Shown: positions 50,200 to 58,179 of the stretch, one piece after another
How positions within the stretch are numbered: position 1 is the stretch's first letter
Layout: each line of letters opens with the position of its first letter
Assembly: GCF_017948455.1 (NCBI RefSeq)
Contig: NZ_JAFFSU010000001.1
Coordinates: forward strand, 992,001-1,056,000
Reading direction: 5' to 3'
DNA from: Streptomyces sp. GESEQ-4
GTDB lineage: Bacteria; Actinomycetota; Actinomycetes; Streptomycetales; Streptomycetaceae
DNA: 64,000 nt
The notes under the pieces: model-generated
What the model saw: the letters and a program-made list of their open reading frames with translations, nothing else
What the model was told of the DNA's origin: nothing
The model's database searches: none
Program-made: the position numbers and the translations under genes

Positions 50200-50564
50200 G
50201 ACTCGGCCTGCCGCCCTGCCGTGCGCAATGCCTTGCGCAGGGCGCTGATCTCGTCGGGACTCATCTGCTGGACGAAGTGGGCGAGAGCCACCGGACGGTC
50301 CTCGCTCGCGCCGAGCGCGTCCTCCATGAGTGCCGCCGCGTACTCCTCACGACTGCGGACCGGCGTGTACAGCCAGGCCCGGCCCTGCTTGCTCCGCAGT
50401 AGCCAGCCCTTGGTGTAGAGGATGTTGGTCACGGTCATCACGGTTGTGTAGGCGAGCGGGCGCTCCTCGTTGATGTCGTCGACGATCTCCCGCACCGTCG
50501 CCGGACGCTGCCACCGCCAGAGGCGATCCATGATCTCCGCCTCGAGATCCCCCAGCCGTCGCAT
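50196..50564 (-). CDS. BlaI/MecI/CopY family repressor
   Basis: 122 residues from ATG 50562-50564 (GGGAG 6 nt upstream). Winged helix: RRLGDLEAEIMDRLWRWQRP, ATVREIVDDINEERPLAYTT, VMTVTNILYTKGWLLRSKQG; C-terminal dimerisation helices with ALAHFVQQMSPDEISALRKA. Such repressors bind TACTA/TACA-type dyads and are released by proteolysis by the partner M56 protein. It may govern its own operon and the NlpC/P60 gene; candidate sites are listed. Confidence 0.93.
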   Translation of the reverse strand: MRRLGDLEAEIMDRLWRWQRPATVREIVDDINEERPLAYTTVMTVTNILYTKGWLLRSKQGRAWLYTPVRSREEYAAALMEDALGASEDRPVALAHFVQQMSPDEISALRKALRTAGRQAES

Positions 50565-50596
50565 CGTCGCTCCCTTTCCACTGCAGTACGCAGCGC

Positions 50597-50608
50597 CATA
50601 GTAGAACG
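50597..50608 (-). promoter_or_regulatory. TACTATG motif upstream of the BlaI-like gene
   Basis: Minus strand CGTTCTACTATG, 33 bp before the blaI start. A near match to the TACTAAG core found before neighbouring genes, placed as an autoregulatory operator would be. Confidence 0.4.
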
Positions 50609-50776
50609 AGCAGCGGAATGGGTCCGATTGACCAGCGGCGACCCGGTCGCCATCGTCGCGCCCCTGGAAACCGCCTTGGAGCGCCGGAGCGCAAACAGAG
50701 CACCACCCCATCCGGTAAGCCGACCCTGCACAACGCACGAAAGCCGAGCGGATGACACACTCCGGCCGGTCGGCGG

Positions 50777-50839
50777 CTATACAGCCGATCCGGCGGGGCC
50801 GCAGCCGATGGTGATGACCCCGCGTATGGGGTTGCCCAT
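50777..50839 (-). pseudogene. Truncated N-terminus of an FAD reductase (ArsT/TrxB-like)
   Basis: Starting 8 bp after the arsC stop, ATG 50837-50839 opens a 20-codon frame MGNPIRGVITIGCGPAGSAV and stop. The VITIGCGPAG segment is a dinucleotide-binding G-x-G-x-x-G strand-turn as in thioredoxin reductases, which commonly follow arsC in Streptomyces arsenic operons. The remainder of the gene is gone. Short, so tentative. Confidence 0.4.
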
Positions 50840-50847
50840 CACTGAGG

Positions 50848-51267
50848 TCACGCCTCCTGCTGGGCGTCGATCTCGGCGATCAGGGCCTCGATGCGGGTCT
50901 TGATCTCGTCGCGGATGGGGCGCACGGAATCCACGCCCTTGCCGGCCGGGTCCTCCAGGGTCCAGTCGAGGTACTTCTTGCCCGGGAAGATCGGGCAGGC
51001 GTCGCCGCAGCCCATGGTGATGACGAAGTCGGAGGCCTGGACCGCCTCGGTGGTCAGCACCTTGGGCCGCTGGTCGGAGATGTCGACGCCGACCTCCTTC
51101 ATGGCCTCCACGGCGGCCGGGTTGACCTGGTCGCCGGGGATGGAGCCGGCCGAGCGGACCTCGATCCGGTCGCCCGCGAGGTGCGTGAGGAATCCGGCGG
51201 CCATCTGTGAGCGCCCGGCGTTGTGGACGCAGACGAACAGCACCGAGGCGAGCGGAGTCGAGGACAT
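50848..51267 (-). CDS. arsC: Arsenate reductase ArsC (LMW-PTP fold)
   Basis: 139 residues. P-loop VLFVCVHNAGRSQMAAGFL (C-x5-R-S nucleophile loop), SAGSIPGDQVNPAAVEAMKE, then VITMGCGDACPIFPGKKYLD with the redox Cys and DWTLEDPAGKG. Reduces As(V) to As(III) with thioredoxin or mycothiol. Second of two arsC genes transcribed leftward from the ArsR-controlled divergent region. Confidence 0.95.
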   Translation of the reverse strand: MSSTPLASVLFVCVHNAGRSQMAAGFLTHLAGDRIEVRSAGSIPGDQVNPAAVEAMKEVGVDISDQRPKVLTTEAVQASDFVITMGCGDACPIFPGKKYLDWTLEDPAGKGVDSVRPIRDEIKTRIEALIAEIDAQQEA

Positions 51268-51300
51268 GAGGTTCTTCCTTCTTGAGTGGGTGTACGGGGC

Positions 51301-51939
51301 TCAGGTGTTCGGCAGGGAGTCGAGCAGCTCGGTGATGTGGGCGTCGATCTCGTCGCGAATGCCGCGGACGACGTCGATCGGGGCGCCCTCGGGGTCGGTG
51401 GTGGGCCAGTCCAGGTAGCGGCGGCCGGGCACAACGGGGCAGGCGTCGCCGCAGCCCATGGTGATGACGATGTCGGCGGCCTGCACGACCTCGTCGGTCA
51501 GCGGCTTGGGGAAGGCGGACTCGCTCAGGTTCACCCCGACCTCGGCCAGCACCTGCCCGACGGTCGGCTCGATCTCGACGGCGGGACGCGTGCCCGCGGA
51601 GGAGACGACCACACGGCCGTGGGCCCGGTGGGCGAGGAGAGCGGCGGCCATCTGGGAGCGGCCGGCGTTGTGGACGCAGACGAACAGCACCCGCGGCAGT
51701 CCGACGCCCGGCGCGCCCTGAACGTGCGCGATGGCGTCGAGCCGGTCCTTCGTCAGGTGCTCGGTCAGCACGATCAGGTGGGTGCGGACGTGGGCGTGCT
51801 CAGCGAGACGCTCGTACGAATCGGTGATGACGCTCTGGATGGTCTCCGCGGAGAACTGGCCCCGGTACCGCAGGGCGAGCCGGGCCACGCCGGCTTCGAG
51901 ATGCTCATCAGGCAGAACAGGGGGTGAGGCGGACGTCAT
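51301..51939 (-). CDS. arsC: Arsenate reductase with N-terminal three-helix domain
   Basis: 212 residues from ATG 51937-51939 (AAGGGG upstream; an ATG 5 codons earlier overlaps that site). Residues about 8-75 form the helical domain seen in actinobacterial ArsC (LRYRGQFSAETIQSVITDSY, HVRTHLIVLTEHLTKDRLDA). Then LPRVLFVCVHNAGRSQMAAA and VITMGCGDACPVVPGRRYLD. The presence of both forms suggests different reductants or substrates rather than simple redundancy. Confidence 0.95.
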   Translation of the reverse strand: MTSASPPVLPDEHLEAGVARLALRYRGQFSAETIQSVITDSYERLAEHAHVRTHLIVLTEHLTKDRLDAIAHVQGAPGVGLPRVLFVCVHNAGRSQMAAALLAHRAHGRVVVSSAGTRPAVEIEPTVGQVLAEVGVNLSESAFPKPLTDEVVQAADIVITMGCGDACPVVPGRRYLDWPTTDPEGAPIDVVRGIRDEIDAHITELLDSLPNT

Positions 51940-52019
51940 GGTGACCCCTTTCAAAGGGGCATGGGCCCAACGGGTGTTGGGTGCGGGTCCCAGTGATCGG
52001 CAAGGATCAGCCCAGGCTG

Positions 52020-52050
52020 GTATCAGCCGTGGGTGATGTGAGAGTATCAG
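52020..52050. promoter_or_regulatory. Divergent arsC/arsR control region with two GTATCAG repeats
   Basis: GTATCAG at 52020-52026 and 52044-52050, 24 bp apart, directly before the arsR start. Likely part of the ArsR operator/promoter; exact dyad not resolved. Confidence 0.45.
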
Positions 52051-52053
52051 TCC

Positions 52054-52362
52054 ATGATGACGTCAGTCGACACTGATCTGATCCGGGTTCTGGCCGATCC
52101 GCTCAGGCTCCAGATCGTGACCCTGCTCGCCAAGGAGACCCTCTGCACCACCCACCTGGTGGAGGAGACGGGCGCCCGCCAGACCAACCTCTCCAACCAC
52201 CTGAGAGTGCTGCGCGAGGCCGGGGTCGTCGAGACGGAACCGTGCGGCCGGTACACGTACTACAAGCTTCGCCCGGACGTCGTCGCTGCGCTCGCGGACC
52301 AGTTCGCCGACCTGGCCGAGTCCGCCCGCACGGCGGCCGACAACAAGCGGTCCTGCCCCTGA
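52054..52362 (+). CDS. arsR: ArsR-family arsenic-responsive repressor
   Basis: 102 residues. Winged HTH: DLIRVLADPLRLQIVTLLAK, ETLCTTHLVEETGARQTNLS, NHLRVLREAGVVETEPCGRY, TYYKLRPDVVAALADQF. Cys residues at CTTHL, EPCGR and the C-terminal SCP provide a plausible As(III) site, different from the classic CVCDLC helix-3 site but like other actinobacterial ArsRs. It stands between arsC genes and an aquaporin, all presumably its targets. Confidence 0.92.
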   Translation: MMTSVDTDLIRVLADPLRLQIVTLLAKETLCTTHLVEETGARQTNLSNHLRVLREAGVVETEPCGRYTYYKLRPDVVAALADQFADLAESARTAADNKRSCP

Positions 52363-52400
52363 TCCCCGCCGCCTGAGGCGACTGCACCAAGGAGTCTTCG

Positions 52401-53174
52401 TTGACCGCCACCCACGAGTCCGCCGCGGAGTCCGTCATACCCGCTGACGAGCCGCAGCCGGCGCCCGGAGCGACACCGCCCCGTACACCCCTGGTCGCCA
52501 GGGCCGCCGCCGAACTGGTCGGCACCGCTGCCCTGGTGACCGTCGTGGTCGGGTCCGGCATCCAGGCCACCGAGCTCACCCAGGACGTCGGGGTGCAGCT
52601 GCTGGCCAACTCCCTGGCCACGGTCTTCGGGCTCGGCGTGCTGATCGTGCTGCTCGGTCCGGTCTCCGGAGCGCACTTCAACCCGGCCGTCACACTTGCC
52701 GAGTGGTGGACCGCGCGGCGAGGAGGATCCGGGGTCACCGCGCGGGAGGTCGCGGTGTACGTCCCCGCACAGATCGTCGGCGCGATCGCCGGCGCCGTCC
52801 TGGCGAACGCGATGTTCGGCGAGCCGCTGGTGGAGTGGTCCACGCATGACCGCTCGGCAGGAAACCTGCTGCTGGGCGAGGTCGTGGCGACCGCCGGTCT
52901 GATCCTCCTGATCTTCGGCCTGGCCCGCACCGACAGGCTCCGCTTCGCCCCGGTCGCGGTCGCGTCATACATCGGCGCCGCGTACTGGTTCACCTCGTCC
53001 ACGTCCTTCGCCAACCCCGCGGTGACGATCGGTAGGGCCTTCACCGACACCTTCGCGGGGATCGAGCCGGGTTCCGTGCCGGCGTTCATCGGCATGCAGG
53101 TGATCGGCGCGGTGGTGGGGCTGGCACTGGTCTCGCTCATCTTCATGAACGCCCGGACCGCTCCTGAGGCGTGA
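52401..53174 (+). CDS. MIP-family channel (aquaporin/AqpS-like, arsenite efflux candidate)
   Basis: 257 residues from TTG 52401, 6 nt after AAGGAG. Six helices with both NPA boxes: SGAHFNPAVTLAEWWTARRG and SFANPAVTIGRAFTDTF. Long polar N-terminus. In ars operons such channels replace ArsB/Acr3 and let As(III) leave down its gradient (shown for Sinorhizobium AqpS). No ArsB or Acr3 is visible here, favouring that role. Confidence 0.92.
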   Translation: MTATHESAAESVIPADEPQPAPGATPPRTPLVARAAAELVGTAALVTVVVGSGIQATELTQDVGVQLLANSLATVFGLGVLIVLLGPVSGAHFNPAVTLAEWWTARRGGSGVTAREVAVYVPAQIVGAIAGAVLANAMFGEPLVEWSTHDRSAGNLLLGEVVATAGLILLIFGLARTDRLRFAPVAVASYIGAAYWFTSSTSFANPAVTIGRAFTDTFAGIEPGSVPAFIGMQVIGAVVGLALVSLIFMNARTAPEA

Positions 53175-53219
53175 GTCGGGCGCCCGGGGTCGTCGTCATC
53201 GGCGAATCGGTTCGCGTTC

Positions 53220-53450
53220 GGTCAGCGCGACTCGAGCACTTCGCGGATCACGGGCATGGCGGCGAACACCCTCGGCCACCCGGCGAGATCACCAGGCCGA
53301 TGCCGGCGAGCATGCCCTCGACGACCGAGACGGATATTGCGCGTAACCAGCGCCCCAGCTTCAGGGCGCCCATGGCCAGTTGTTCGAGAGGCTCTCGCAC
53401 GAGATCGTGCCGACGATGTCGATATCTGAAATGGCGAAGACCGGCGCGCT
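53220..53450 (-). pseudogene. Two abutting protein remnants, one SulP-like
   Basis: Reading leftward: GALKLGRWLRAISVSVVEGM, LAGIGLVI, which matches the conserved SulP segment, then in another frame GWPRVFAAMPVIREVLESR and stop, the end of an unrelated protein. No start, frame or length is consistent with a working gene. Confidence 0.45.
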
Positions 53451-53478
53451 GCGCCGCCGGAGGCGCCCTCGACGGTGG

Positions 53479-53670
53479 CTACTCCTCGCCGCGCTCCCGG
53501 ATGACGACCAGGAACGCATCCGACTTCAGGTCCATCACAACCGTCGCACCGGATTCGCCCGCGGCCTGTAGTCGCGCCGCGTACTCCTCCGCAGGTCGCG
53601 ATCCGCGCGGAGCTCCTGCTGGAAACCGCTCCAGCACCGTCCCGTCCATGGCGGCAGCCACCTCCGTCAT
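53479..53670 (-). CDS. Short conserved hypothetical protein (63 aa)
   Basis: From ATG 53668-53670: TEVAAAMDGTVLERFPAGAP, AEEYAARLQAAGESGATVVM, DLKSDAFLVVIRERGEE. A compact alpha/beta look and an intact frame suggest a real small gene, but no ribosome site is strong and flanks are decayed. Function unknown. The tract 53671-54169 to its right holds no gene I can support. Confidence 0.4.
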   Translation of the reverse strand: MTEVAAAMDGTVLERFPAGAPRGSRPAEEYAARLQAAGESGATVVMDLKSDAFLVVIRERGEE

Positions 53671-54169
53671 CGCCGAATGACTCGCGCGCTGTTCAGGCGT
53701 CCCTTACCGTCCGTCTGCCCTCGATCAACCGGTATGTGTATCGGGGAAGCGCAGCCCGGCGTATGGGGGCAGCGACGGGCTGTTGACGGGTGGTCAGCCC
53801 GACTGCGGACAGTCTGACCGCATACGACGTATTCAAGGTGTCGACGGTGGCATGGACCGACGCGTGCTGGCCCCGCACCGGCAGAAGGCGATGGCATCAG
53901 GCCGGCGCCGTCGAGCCATGGCCACCGGTCACCCGGCGGCCGGCATGTTCGCCGCCGGCCAAGGCCCGGACGGTGACGTGGATCCCGACCAGGGCGCGTG
54001 TCGAGTCGTGATCAATGAGTGCCGCAGCTTCCGGGCCGGGTGTCCCGTCGGGGATGCGGGGTCGGCGATCTGCGGCTGCGCCGTGTGTGGGCGCGAGTGA
54101 CCGGAAGCGATGCCGCAGGCAGGCAGCGGGGCCCGAGGACCCCGGCCGTGTGCCGTCCGGGACGGTGCG

Positions 54170-54748
54170 TCAGAGCATGGCGAGCCGGTCCACCAGCAGC
54201 TCCGTCCTGCGCTCGGTGTCCTCCGGCGGGAGCCGTCCCGCTCGGGTCAGGGTGGCCAGTCCGTGCAAGGACGCCCAGAACGTCTCGGTGAACAGCTCCG
54301 GGCGCACGCCGTCCCCGGCGACCTCGCTGAGGCACTCCAGCAGCGCTGCGAAGGCGTCCTTCAACGGTTCGGGGGTGTCCTCCTGCGCGTACGCCAGGCC
54401 GCCGTCGAGCTGGAACAGGGCGTCGTAGACCGCCGGATGGCGTTCGGCGAAGGCGAGGTAGGCGCGGGCCAGCGCGGTGACCCGGGCGCGCGGGCCGTCG
54501 GCGGCGGCGGTGGCGGCCCGCATCGCCACGGCCATCTCGGAAGCGCCCTGCAGAGCGACGGCGCCGATGATCTCGCGCTTGCCGCGGAAGTGGCTGTAGA
54601 GGACGGGCTGGCTGTATTCGATGCGTTCGGCGAGCCGGCGGGTGGTGACCGCGTCCCAGCCCTGCTGCTCGGCGAGTTCGCGGGCCGTGGCCACGATGAG
54701 GCGCTCGCGGGCCGCCCGTTCGCGCTCCTTGCGTTCCTGTACCGACAT
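54170..54748 (-). CDS. TetR/AcrR family regulator
   Basis: 192 residues from ATG 54746-54748. HTH: RERLIVATARELAEQQGWDA, VTTRRLAERIEYSQPVLYSH, FRGKREIIGAVALQG; C-terminal domain of the TetR_C_33 kind (LAYAQEDTPEPLKDAFAALL, LATLTRAGRLPPEDTERRTE). Divergent from a DUF1772 membrane gene with two matching palindromes in between, so a self- and neighbour-repressor. Confidence 0.93.
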   Translation of the reverse strand: MSVQERKERERAARERLIVATARELAEQQGWDAVTTRRLAERIEYSQPVLYSHFRGKREIIGAVALQGASEMAVAMRAATAAADGPRARVTALARAYLAFAERHPAVYDALFQLDGGLAYAQEDTPEPLKDAFAALLECLSEVAGDGVRPELFTETFWASLHGLATLTRAGRLPPEDTERRTELLVDRLAML

Positions 54749-54757
54749 GACTCGATC

Positions 54758-54770
54758 CTAGCACCGCTAG
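54758..54770. promoter_or_regulatory. TetR operator 1 (CTAGC-N3-GCTAG)
   Basis: CTAGCACCGCTAG, 10 bp before the TetR start. Same half-sites as operator 2. Confidence 0.75.
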
Positions 54771-54808
54771 ACAACGGAGCGGCAACAGAGATAGCGTTGC
54801 TTCATCAT

Positions 54809-54821
54809 CTAGCGGCGCTAG
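54809..54821. promoter_or_regulatory. TetR operator 2 (CTAGC-N3-GCTAG)
   Basis: CTAGCGGCGCTAG, 17 bp before the DUF1772 start. Two identical-half-site palindromes 51 bp apart cover both divergent promoters. Confidence 0.75.
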
Positions 54822-54838
54822 ATCCCGGAGGGGTCATC

Positions 54839-55285
54839 ATGCTCAATGCACTTGAGGTCGTCAGCATCGTGGTCGTCGGCGTGATGGTGGGGGTGGAGTT
54901 CTCCGTCCCCTTCTTCAGCAACCCGATCGTCAACGCGCTCCCCGGCGACAACGGCCTGCGCGCTCGCGTCCACGGGGCGCGACTGGGCGGCGCCGTGATG
55001 CCGTTCTGGTATATCGGCTCGCTCGTCCTCGTCGGGGTCTGGGCCGTCGCCGGATGGGACAACGAGGGCACCGGCCTCGTCGTGACAGCCGCCGCGCTGC
55101 TGATCGTCAGCGTGCTCATGTCGATCCTGGTGCTCGTCCCGATCAACAACCGGGTCAAGACGTGGACCACCGGCAGCCGGCCGGCCGACTGGAAGGAGCA
55201 GATGATGCGCTGGGACCGCTGGCACTACGTCCGCGTCGCCGTCATCATCGCCGCCTTCGCCTGCCTGGCGGCCGCCCTCACCTGA
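54839..55285 (+). CDS. DUF1772 membrane protein
   Basis: 148 residues from ATG 54839 (CGGAGGGG 6 nt upstream). Four helices: LEVVSIVVVGVMVGVEFSVP, AVMPFWYIGSLVLVGVWAVA, LLIVSVLMSILVLVPINNRV, VRVAVIIAAFACLAAALT, with the family loop PINNRVKTW and WKEQMMRWDRWHYVR. Function unknown; usually TetR-controlled. Between its stop and 55724 I see only short remnants and a direct repeat. Confidence 0.88.
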   Translation: MLNALEVVSIVVVGVMVGVEFSVPFFSNPIVNALPGDNGLRARVHGARLGGAVMPFWYIGSLVLVGVWAVAGWDNEGTGLVVTAAALLIVSVLMSILVLVPINNRVKTWTTGSRPADWKEQMMRWDRWHYVRVAVIIAAFACLAAALT

Positions 55286-55532
55286 GCCCGCGGGCCGGCG
55301 CGGCGCCGGTGACGCACAATCCCCACCCCCCGGCCGGCAGCGGGCCACCGACGGCCCGACGTCCGGGCATGCAGCTGCCGCTGAGAGTCCACACCTGCGA
55401 TCCCGACAACCTATGCCCCTCGATCACCTGCGCGGCTCCCGGATCTGGTTCGGTGAGGCCTTTGATCCAGAGGGCAGTACGGCTCCGAGACGCACGCGGA
55501 GATCACGCGGGGGGCCCAGATGTGCGGGGCGC

Positions 55533-55598
55533 CGCTCGTACGCTCCGGCGCATTGGTGGACTCCGAGGTGCATGAGCGGATCACCGCGCGCCGCGCGG
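55533..55598 (+). repeat. Direct repeat copy A (about 66 bp)
   Basis: Nearly identical to 56681-56745: differs by one inserted T and two substitutions. It encodes the start of the same small protein (VDSEVHERITAR) but is cut off after about 15 codons. Together the copies bracket the broken GNAT gene. Confidence 0.8.
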
Positions 55599-55723
55599 TA
55601 CGGGGGCACCGAAACTGCTGGGCTATTGCAGGAGCAGCAGCTCTTGGTTGGGCCGCTGCGGGAGCAGTGGCCGGCCCGGTTAATCGGTTGCGGACCCTCG
55701 GGATGGAGTGTCTGATCCCGGCT

Positions 55724-56590
55724 ATGACGATTGCGCTGGGTACGCCGACTGTCGACGGGGTGCGCGAGGCCATGGCCGCGCTGCGGGAGTGGCAGTACGA
55801 CGCAGCGCCGATGCAGTTGCATTCCGGGGACATCGGCTGGAACTACCGGTTCGGAACGGCCGAGACGGCCACGGCGGTCCGGACCTGGAGTCGGGACGGG
55901 CGGATTCTCGCGGTCGGGATGCTCGACTCGCCGACGCTGGTGCGGATGACGGTCGCTCCGGACGCTTTCCAGGATGAGGACTTGGCGCGGCGGCTTGTCG
56001 AGGACTTCTCCCTGCCTGAGCGCGGCGTGCTGCCGGAAGGAGCGGTGTCCATCGAGGGGCCGTTGGGCCTGCTGCTCCACGACCTGCTGAGCAAGGAGGG
56101 CTGGGGCGTCGGCGAGCCGTGGACGCCGCTCTTCCGCGACCTCACCGAGCCGGTGGAGGACCCCGGCGTGCGGATCAAGCCGATCGGTCCGGAGCAGGCG
56201 TAGGATTTCGCCGACGTCCTGCGGTCGGCGTTCAATACTGCGCGGCCTACGCGCGAGTACTGGCACGCGATGTCGGCGGGACCGTTCTACCCCGACGCCC
56301 GCTGCCTGGGCGCTTATGACGACCAGGCCAGCATGGCGGCGGTGGTGACGGTGTGGTCGGCCGGCCCGGGGAAGCCGGGGCTGGTCGAGCCGATGGGCGT
56401 CCACGAGGACCACCGTGGTCGCGGCTACGGTCGGGCGATCACCGTGGCCGGGGCGGCCGCGCTGCGGGAGATGGGTTCGTCGAGCGTACGTGTATGCACG
56501 CCGAGTTCCAACGTCGGCGGCGTCGCCACGTACAAGGCGGCCGGGTTCGAGGTGCGGCCGGTGGTGCGGGAACGGATCCGGACGGCCTGA
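55724..56590 (+). pseudogene. GNAT acetyltransferase interrupted by a single in-frame TAG
   Basis: One continuous frame of 288 codons from ATG 55724 (TIALGTPTVDGVREAMAALR) to TGA 56590, broken only by TAG at 56201-56203. First half ends DPGVRIKPIGPEQA; after the TAG: DFADVLRSAFNTARPTREYW, then the acetyl-CoA motif MGVHEDHRGRGYGRAITVAG and SSNVGGVATYKAAGFEVRP. A Glu (GAG) to TAG change explains everything. The acetyltransferase part lies entirely after the stop, so the shortened product would be inactive unless read through or restarted (a later in-frame ATG is at 56270). Confidence 0.85.
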
Positions 56591-56680
56591 CGCCGGGGCT
56601 GCTCGGTAAGGCGGCATTCTGGGGCGTAGATCGCCTGGCAGGATGCGGGTTTCCGGTGCCTCATCCGCCGTCTCGGGCTG

Positions 56681-56745
56681 CGCTCGTACGCTCCGGCGCA
56701 TGGTGGACCCCGAGGTGCATGAGCGGATCACCGCGCGCTGCGCGG
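56681..56745 (+). repeat. Direct repeat copy B
   Basis: Partner of 55533-55598; spans the start region of the remnant gene at 56700. Confidence 0.8.
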
Positions 56746-57010
56746 AGCTGGATGAACCCGAAGAGCAGCTGATCACGCGGCTGTCCGAGGTGCGGGCCGA
56801 GCGGGACGAGCCGCCCATGGCGGTGCGGGTGGGCAGCGGTTGAGCGAGCAGCTCGCTGACGAGCGGGCAACGGCCGGGTCGCCGGTGGTGCAGGTGGCGG
56901 TCGGGCGGTGCGGCTGATCCCGGACCGCGCGTCAGGGGTGGCCGACTCCGCGCCGGCGGACTACCAGAGCATCCTGGCCGCCGTGCGGCAGGCCGGCGGG
57001 GCACGGAGAG
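56700..57010 (+). pseudogene. Remnant of a coiled-coil/HTH small protein
   Basis: Starts ATG 56700: VDPEVHERITARCAELDEPE, EQLITRLSEVRAERDE, then frameshifts give SEQLADERATAGSPVVQV, RLIPDRASGVADSAPADYQS and ILAAVRQAGG. The order (coiled coil then a winged-helix-like end) recalls a Streptomyces hypothetical family I know only by pattern. The frame is broken at least twice. Confidence 0.5.
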
Positions 57011-57019
57011 CCACAGCAG

Positions 57020-57720
57020 ACTCGAACTGGGTCGCGCGGGACATGGAAGAGGTGTGGCCGACGACGCTCCAGGCCACCGCCGCGGTGGGGCCGGCCGGGC
57101 ACGGCGACGGCCTGTACGCCGTCGATGCGCAGGGTTGGCCGGTGCGGCCGCGATCGTGGCAGTGGACGCGCGCGCCGAACCGGTGCTGGAGGAGTGGCGG
57201 GGCACTCCGGTGTGGTCCAGCGCCCTGGAGTTGTCGGGCACGGTGCCTTTCTCTGGTTCCACTGCGACCCTGCTGGCCTGGCTCGCCCGCCACGAACCGG
57301 GAGTGCTTCAACAGGCCCGTTGGCTGCTGTCCTGCAAGGACTGGCTGCGCCTACGGCTGACGGGCGCGCGGTGGCCACCGATCCCACGGACGCCAGTGCC
57401 TCGTTCACCGATATGCGACGGGGGGCTATGTGCCAGAGCTGCTCGACCTGTACGGCATCGGCGCGCTCGCCGCCCTGTTGCCGCCCGTGCCGGCCTGCGA
57501 GGCGGTGAGCGGAACCGTCACCCGTGAGGCCGCGGCGCTCACCGGGCTCACCGCCGGAACGCCAGTCGTCACAGGCGCCCATGGCGTCGATGCCGCCGCG
57601 CTCGGGATCGGTGGCACGACGCCGGGCGAACTGTGCCTGATCACCGGGTCGTTCAGCATCAACGAAGTGATCAGTGACCGCCCCGTCTGGCCCGGGGGCA
57701 GCCCGCCACCGCCGGGAACG
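57020..57720 (+). pseudogene. FGGY-family carbohydrate kinase, decayed
   Basis: Pieces in order over several frames: VWPTTLQATAAVGPAGHGDG, AIVAVDARAEPVLEEWRG, LAWLARHEPGVLQQARWLLS, CKDWLRLRLTG, YVPELLDLYGIGALAALLPP, TPVVTGAHGVDAAALGIGGT, PGELCLITGSFSINEVIS. These follow the first three quarters of xylulose/erythritol-type kinases. Frameshifts abound and the C-terminal ATP part is missing. Lying just upstream of the polyol operon, it may be its former kinase. Confidence 0.8.
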
Positions 57721-57920
57721 GCGGCGAGGCGCTCAGGGCGTAGGCCATGTCGGCGGGCGGCAGTGTTCGCTTGGCCGTCGACAGTCCATGGGTAAGGCGC
57801 GCGCAGCGGATCGCCGAAGTGGTCGTCGCAGACGCAGGCGAGCAGCGCCGTGGGGACTCCGAGCCGGCCGGGTCCGGCGGCGACGTCGGGTCTGTCTGCG
57901 GATTCCGGCCTGGCACTCAT
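57690..57920 (-). pseudogene. Unrecognised leftward fragment
   Basis: From ATG 57918-57920: SARPESADRPDVAAGPGRLG, VPTALLACVCDDHFGDPLRA, PYPWTVDG, after which the frame runs into the back of the kinase remnant. Coding-like at first, but without a sensible end; perhaps the first 50 codons of a lost gene divergent from the polyol operon. Confidence 0.3.
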
Positions 57921-58010
57921 GCGTGACTCCTCGGAGACGGCGGAGGCGCCCCGCACCCCCTCGCGAGACAGCTTGACGATAGATTCGTAGAAGTTTTCTC
58001 GCAAGATGTG

Positions 58011-58039
58011 TTAACAACGGCGCAGTCTCCTGATAATAA
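58011..58039 (+). promoter_or_regulatory. Promoter of the polyol operon
   Basis: TTAACA, 17-nt spacer, TAATAA with an upstream TG (TGATAATAAT): a very good sigma-70/HrdB match in an A/T-rich island (57970-58050) of an otherwise G/C-rich sequence. The transcript would have a leader of about 135 nt. A/T-rich sequence just upstream (TTGACGATAGATTCGTAG) may hold the DeoR operator. Confidence 0.7.
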
Positions 58040-58179
58040 TTCGGCCATCGATATCGCGCCCCACACCCCAGGGCCGCGTCCACACCCTCCCCAGCCGAGC
58101 TCAGTCAAGGTCTCGACGAGCGGCGCCGCGGCGGGAGCCCCTACGCAGTTTCCAGACCCACCCGCACGAGAGGTCCCTC

